This document shows positions 63,096-64,000 of a stretch of DNA of 64,000 nucleotides, piece by piece. Position numbers and translations under genes: made by a program. The notes beneath the pieces are model-generated. The model was not told the DNA's origin. It was given only the letters and a program-made list of their open reading frames with translations, and made no database searches. Every line of letters starts with the position of its first letter. Position 1 is the first letter of the stretch. Origin of the DNA: Mesorhizobium sp. (GTDB taxonomy: Bacteria; Pseudomonadota; Alphaproteobacteria; Rhizobiales; Rhizobiaceae); contig SAQR01000008.1 of NCBI GenBank assembly GCA_004020365.1, positions 1-64,000 of the forward strand, read 5' to 3'.

Positions 63096-63222
63096 CAGGA
63101 AACTCCGGGGAGGGGCTGTCGCTATTTAGGCAATGGATTGCGCCTGCGCCATACACGAGGCGGTGAAGCACGCCTCTGCCTGCCGGGCACCTCAATGTTC
63201 CGAGCAGGCGCCGTCGGCAAAA

Positions 63223-63405
63223 CTGCCGATCTCCCCCCTCGTGGGGGAGATGCCCGGCAGGGCAGAGGGGGGCGCTGTCCCGCCGACCTGTCAGTAAAAT
63301 CGAAAGACGCTTCTGCAAATCTCGGCAGATAGCATCAAAGGCCGGCGTTCTGTGGCGCCCCTCTCTGTCCTGCCGGATATCTCTCCCTCGAGGGGGGAGA
63401 TCGGA
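63223..63405. repeat. Two mosaic palindrome arms, opposite arrangement to the 26-kb copy
   Basis: Arm 1 (about 63223-63275: CTGCCGATCTCCCCCCTCGT then GGGGGAGATGCCCGGCAGGG) and arm 2 (about 63355-63405: GCGCCCCTCTCTGTCCTGCC then GGATATCTCTCCCTCGAGG) are copies of the element at 26.1-26.26 kb. Here the right-type arm comes first and the left-type second, about 80 bp apart. No gene lies in the gap 63096-63535. Confidence 0.75.
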
Positions 63406-63535
63406 TGCTGCTTCGGCTTCGCGAGTCACCAGCGGGCAAGGAGCGAATTCAGACCTGAAGTGATTGCCCCCGCAGGCTGTCGGGATTGCGCGAAGGCCGG
63501 ATCACCGCTACGCCACCGGCAACACGGAGTTCACC

Positions 63536-64000
63536 ATGGAAGACCGCATTCGCATCCGATCGGAGGAAGTCCTTTCCGACGACTGGGCCGTCCTGAAAAA
63601 GACCGTCCTCGATTACCGCCGGCGCGACGGGCAATGGGAGACGCAGATCCGCCAGACCTACGATCGCGGCGACGGCGCGGTGATTCTGCCTTACGACCCC
63701 GAGCGCTCGACGGTTCTGCTGGTGCGGCAGTTCCGCTACCCAGCCTACGTCACCGGCCACCGCGAGCCGCTGATCGAAGCCTGCGCCGGCCTGCTCGATG
63801 AACACGACCCCGAAACCTGCATCCGCAAGGAGGCGGAAGAGGAACTCGGCTATCGGTTGAAGGACGTCGAACGTCTGTTTTCGCCCTTCATGAGCCCTGG
63901 CAGCGTGACCGAGCGGCTCTGGTTCTTCGTCGCCCGCTATTCGCCGACCGACCGCATCTCGGATGGCGGCGGCGCACCGGGCGAAGGCGAAGACATCGAG
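63536..64000 (+). CDS. NUDIX hydrolase, NudK-like GDP-mannose pyrophosphatase (partial)
   Basis: First 155 codons of a NUDIX protein; the frame leaves the window on the right. MEDRIRIRSEEVLSDDWAVL and YDRGDGAVILPYDPERSTVL match NudK, and the Nudix box is CAGLLDEHDPETCIRKEAEE then ELGYRL, a long-loop type found in sugar-nucleotide pyrophosphatases. ATG at 63536 has GGAG 7 nt upstream. The rest, including the C-terminal dimer contacts, is outside the window. Confidence 0.88.
   Translation, partial: MEDRIRIRSEEVLSDDWAVLKKTVLDYRRRDGQWETQIRQTYDRGDGAVILPYDPERSTVLLVRQFRYPAYVTGHREPLIEACAGLLDEHDPETCIRKEAEEELGYRLKDVERLFSPFMSPGSVTERLWFFVARYSPTDRISDGGGAPGEGEDIE

Overview
The window reads as chromosomal DNA of a GC-rich alphaproteobacterium of the order Hyphomicrobiales, most like Mesorhizobium. 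This rests on the purC-purS-purQ-purL arrangement next to a DUF1476 (ATPase inhibitor zeta-type) gene, the DUF1127/DUF982/DUF2188/DUF2259 small proteins, a B12-dependent ribonucleotide reductase, the many ABC uptake systems and rhizobial mosaic palindromes in intergenic gaps. Genus is an inference; there is no rRNA or tRNA to anchor it.

Layout. 1-10 kb is a purine block: purL (cut by the left edge), then purQ, a small coiled-coil gene, purS and purC, all leftward, and purB at 8.6-9.9 kb. A MocR regulator, a DUF1127 gene and a decayed toxin-antitoxin pair lie between purL and purQ. 10-13.4 kb holds secreted or stress-type small proteins, a P1 peptidase and an amino-acid-type binding protein. 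13.6-19 kb is a rightward operon of molybdo-hydroxylase (CO-dehydrogenase type) maturation genes: flavin reductase, MoxR ATPase, VWA protein, two half-XdhC proteins and a fused MoCF/MobA-like protein, without structural subunits. 19-24.5 kb contains a hydrolase, secreted proteins, an aldo/keto reductase and a cysteine-desulfurase-like protein. 24.5-30.3 kb is a leftward catabolic series: dimethylformamidase-like protein, class III aminotransferase, beta-keto acid cleavage enzyme, then GNAT and a deacetylase-like amidohydrolase. 30.4-36.8 kb carries mixed small genes, a GH25 lysozyme lipoprotein and a large phytase-esterase-like secreted protein.

36.8-48.7 kb looks like a variable, patchwork segment. 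It has a phosphoethanolamine-transferase-like/CDP-alcohol phosphatidyltransferase pair, a UvrD-type helicase fragment, an EEP nuclease, a complete amino-acid uptake and catabolism operon (ABC transporter, aminotransferase, RraA/HMG-aldolase-like protein, divergent LysR) and the wreck of a CBASS nucleotide cyclase (one nonsense codon and one frameshift). The ABC/aminotransferase/aldolase operon is the most attractive candidate pathway: its enzymes would together take a 4-hydroxy-4-substituted glutamate to pyruvate.

48.8-64 kb returns to core-like content: nrdJ with a pair of NrdR-box-like sites 31 bp apart upstream, a NUDIX hydrolase, xanthine phosphoribosyltransferase behind a hairpin that could act as terminator or attenuator, a universal stress protein, a CinA-type protein, a four-gene sugar ABC operon with a LacI-type palindrome upstream, DUF2188 and DUF982 proteins, an Old Yellow Enzyme and the start of a second NUDIX gene. 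Short tandem duplications (15, 16 or 23 nt) sit at the ends of five separate genes, a recurring pattern.
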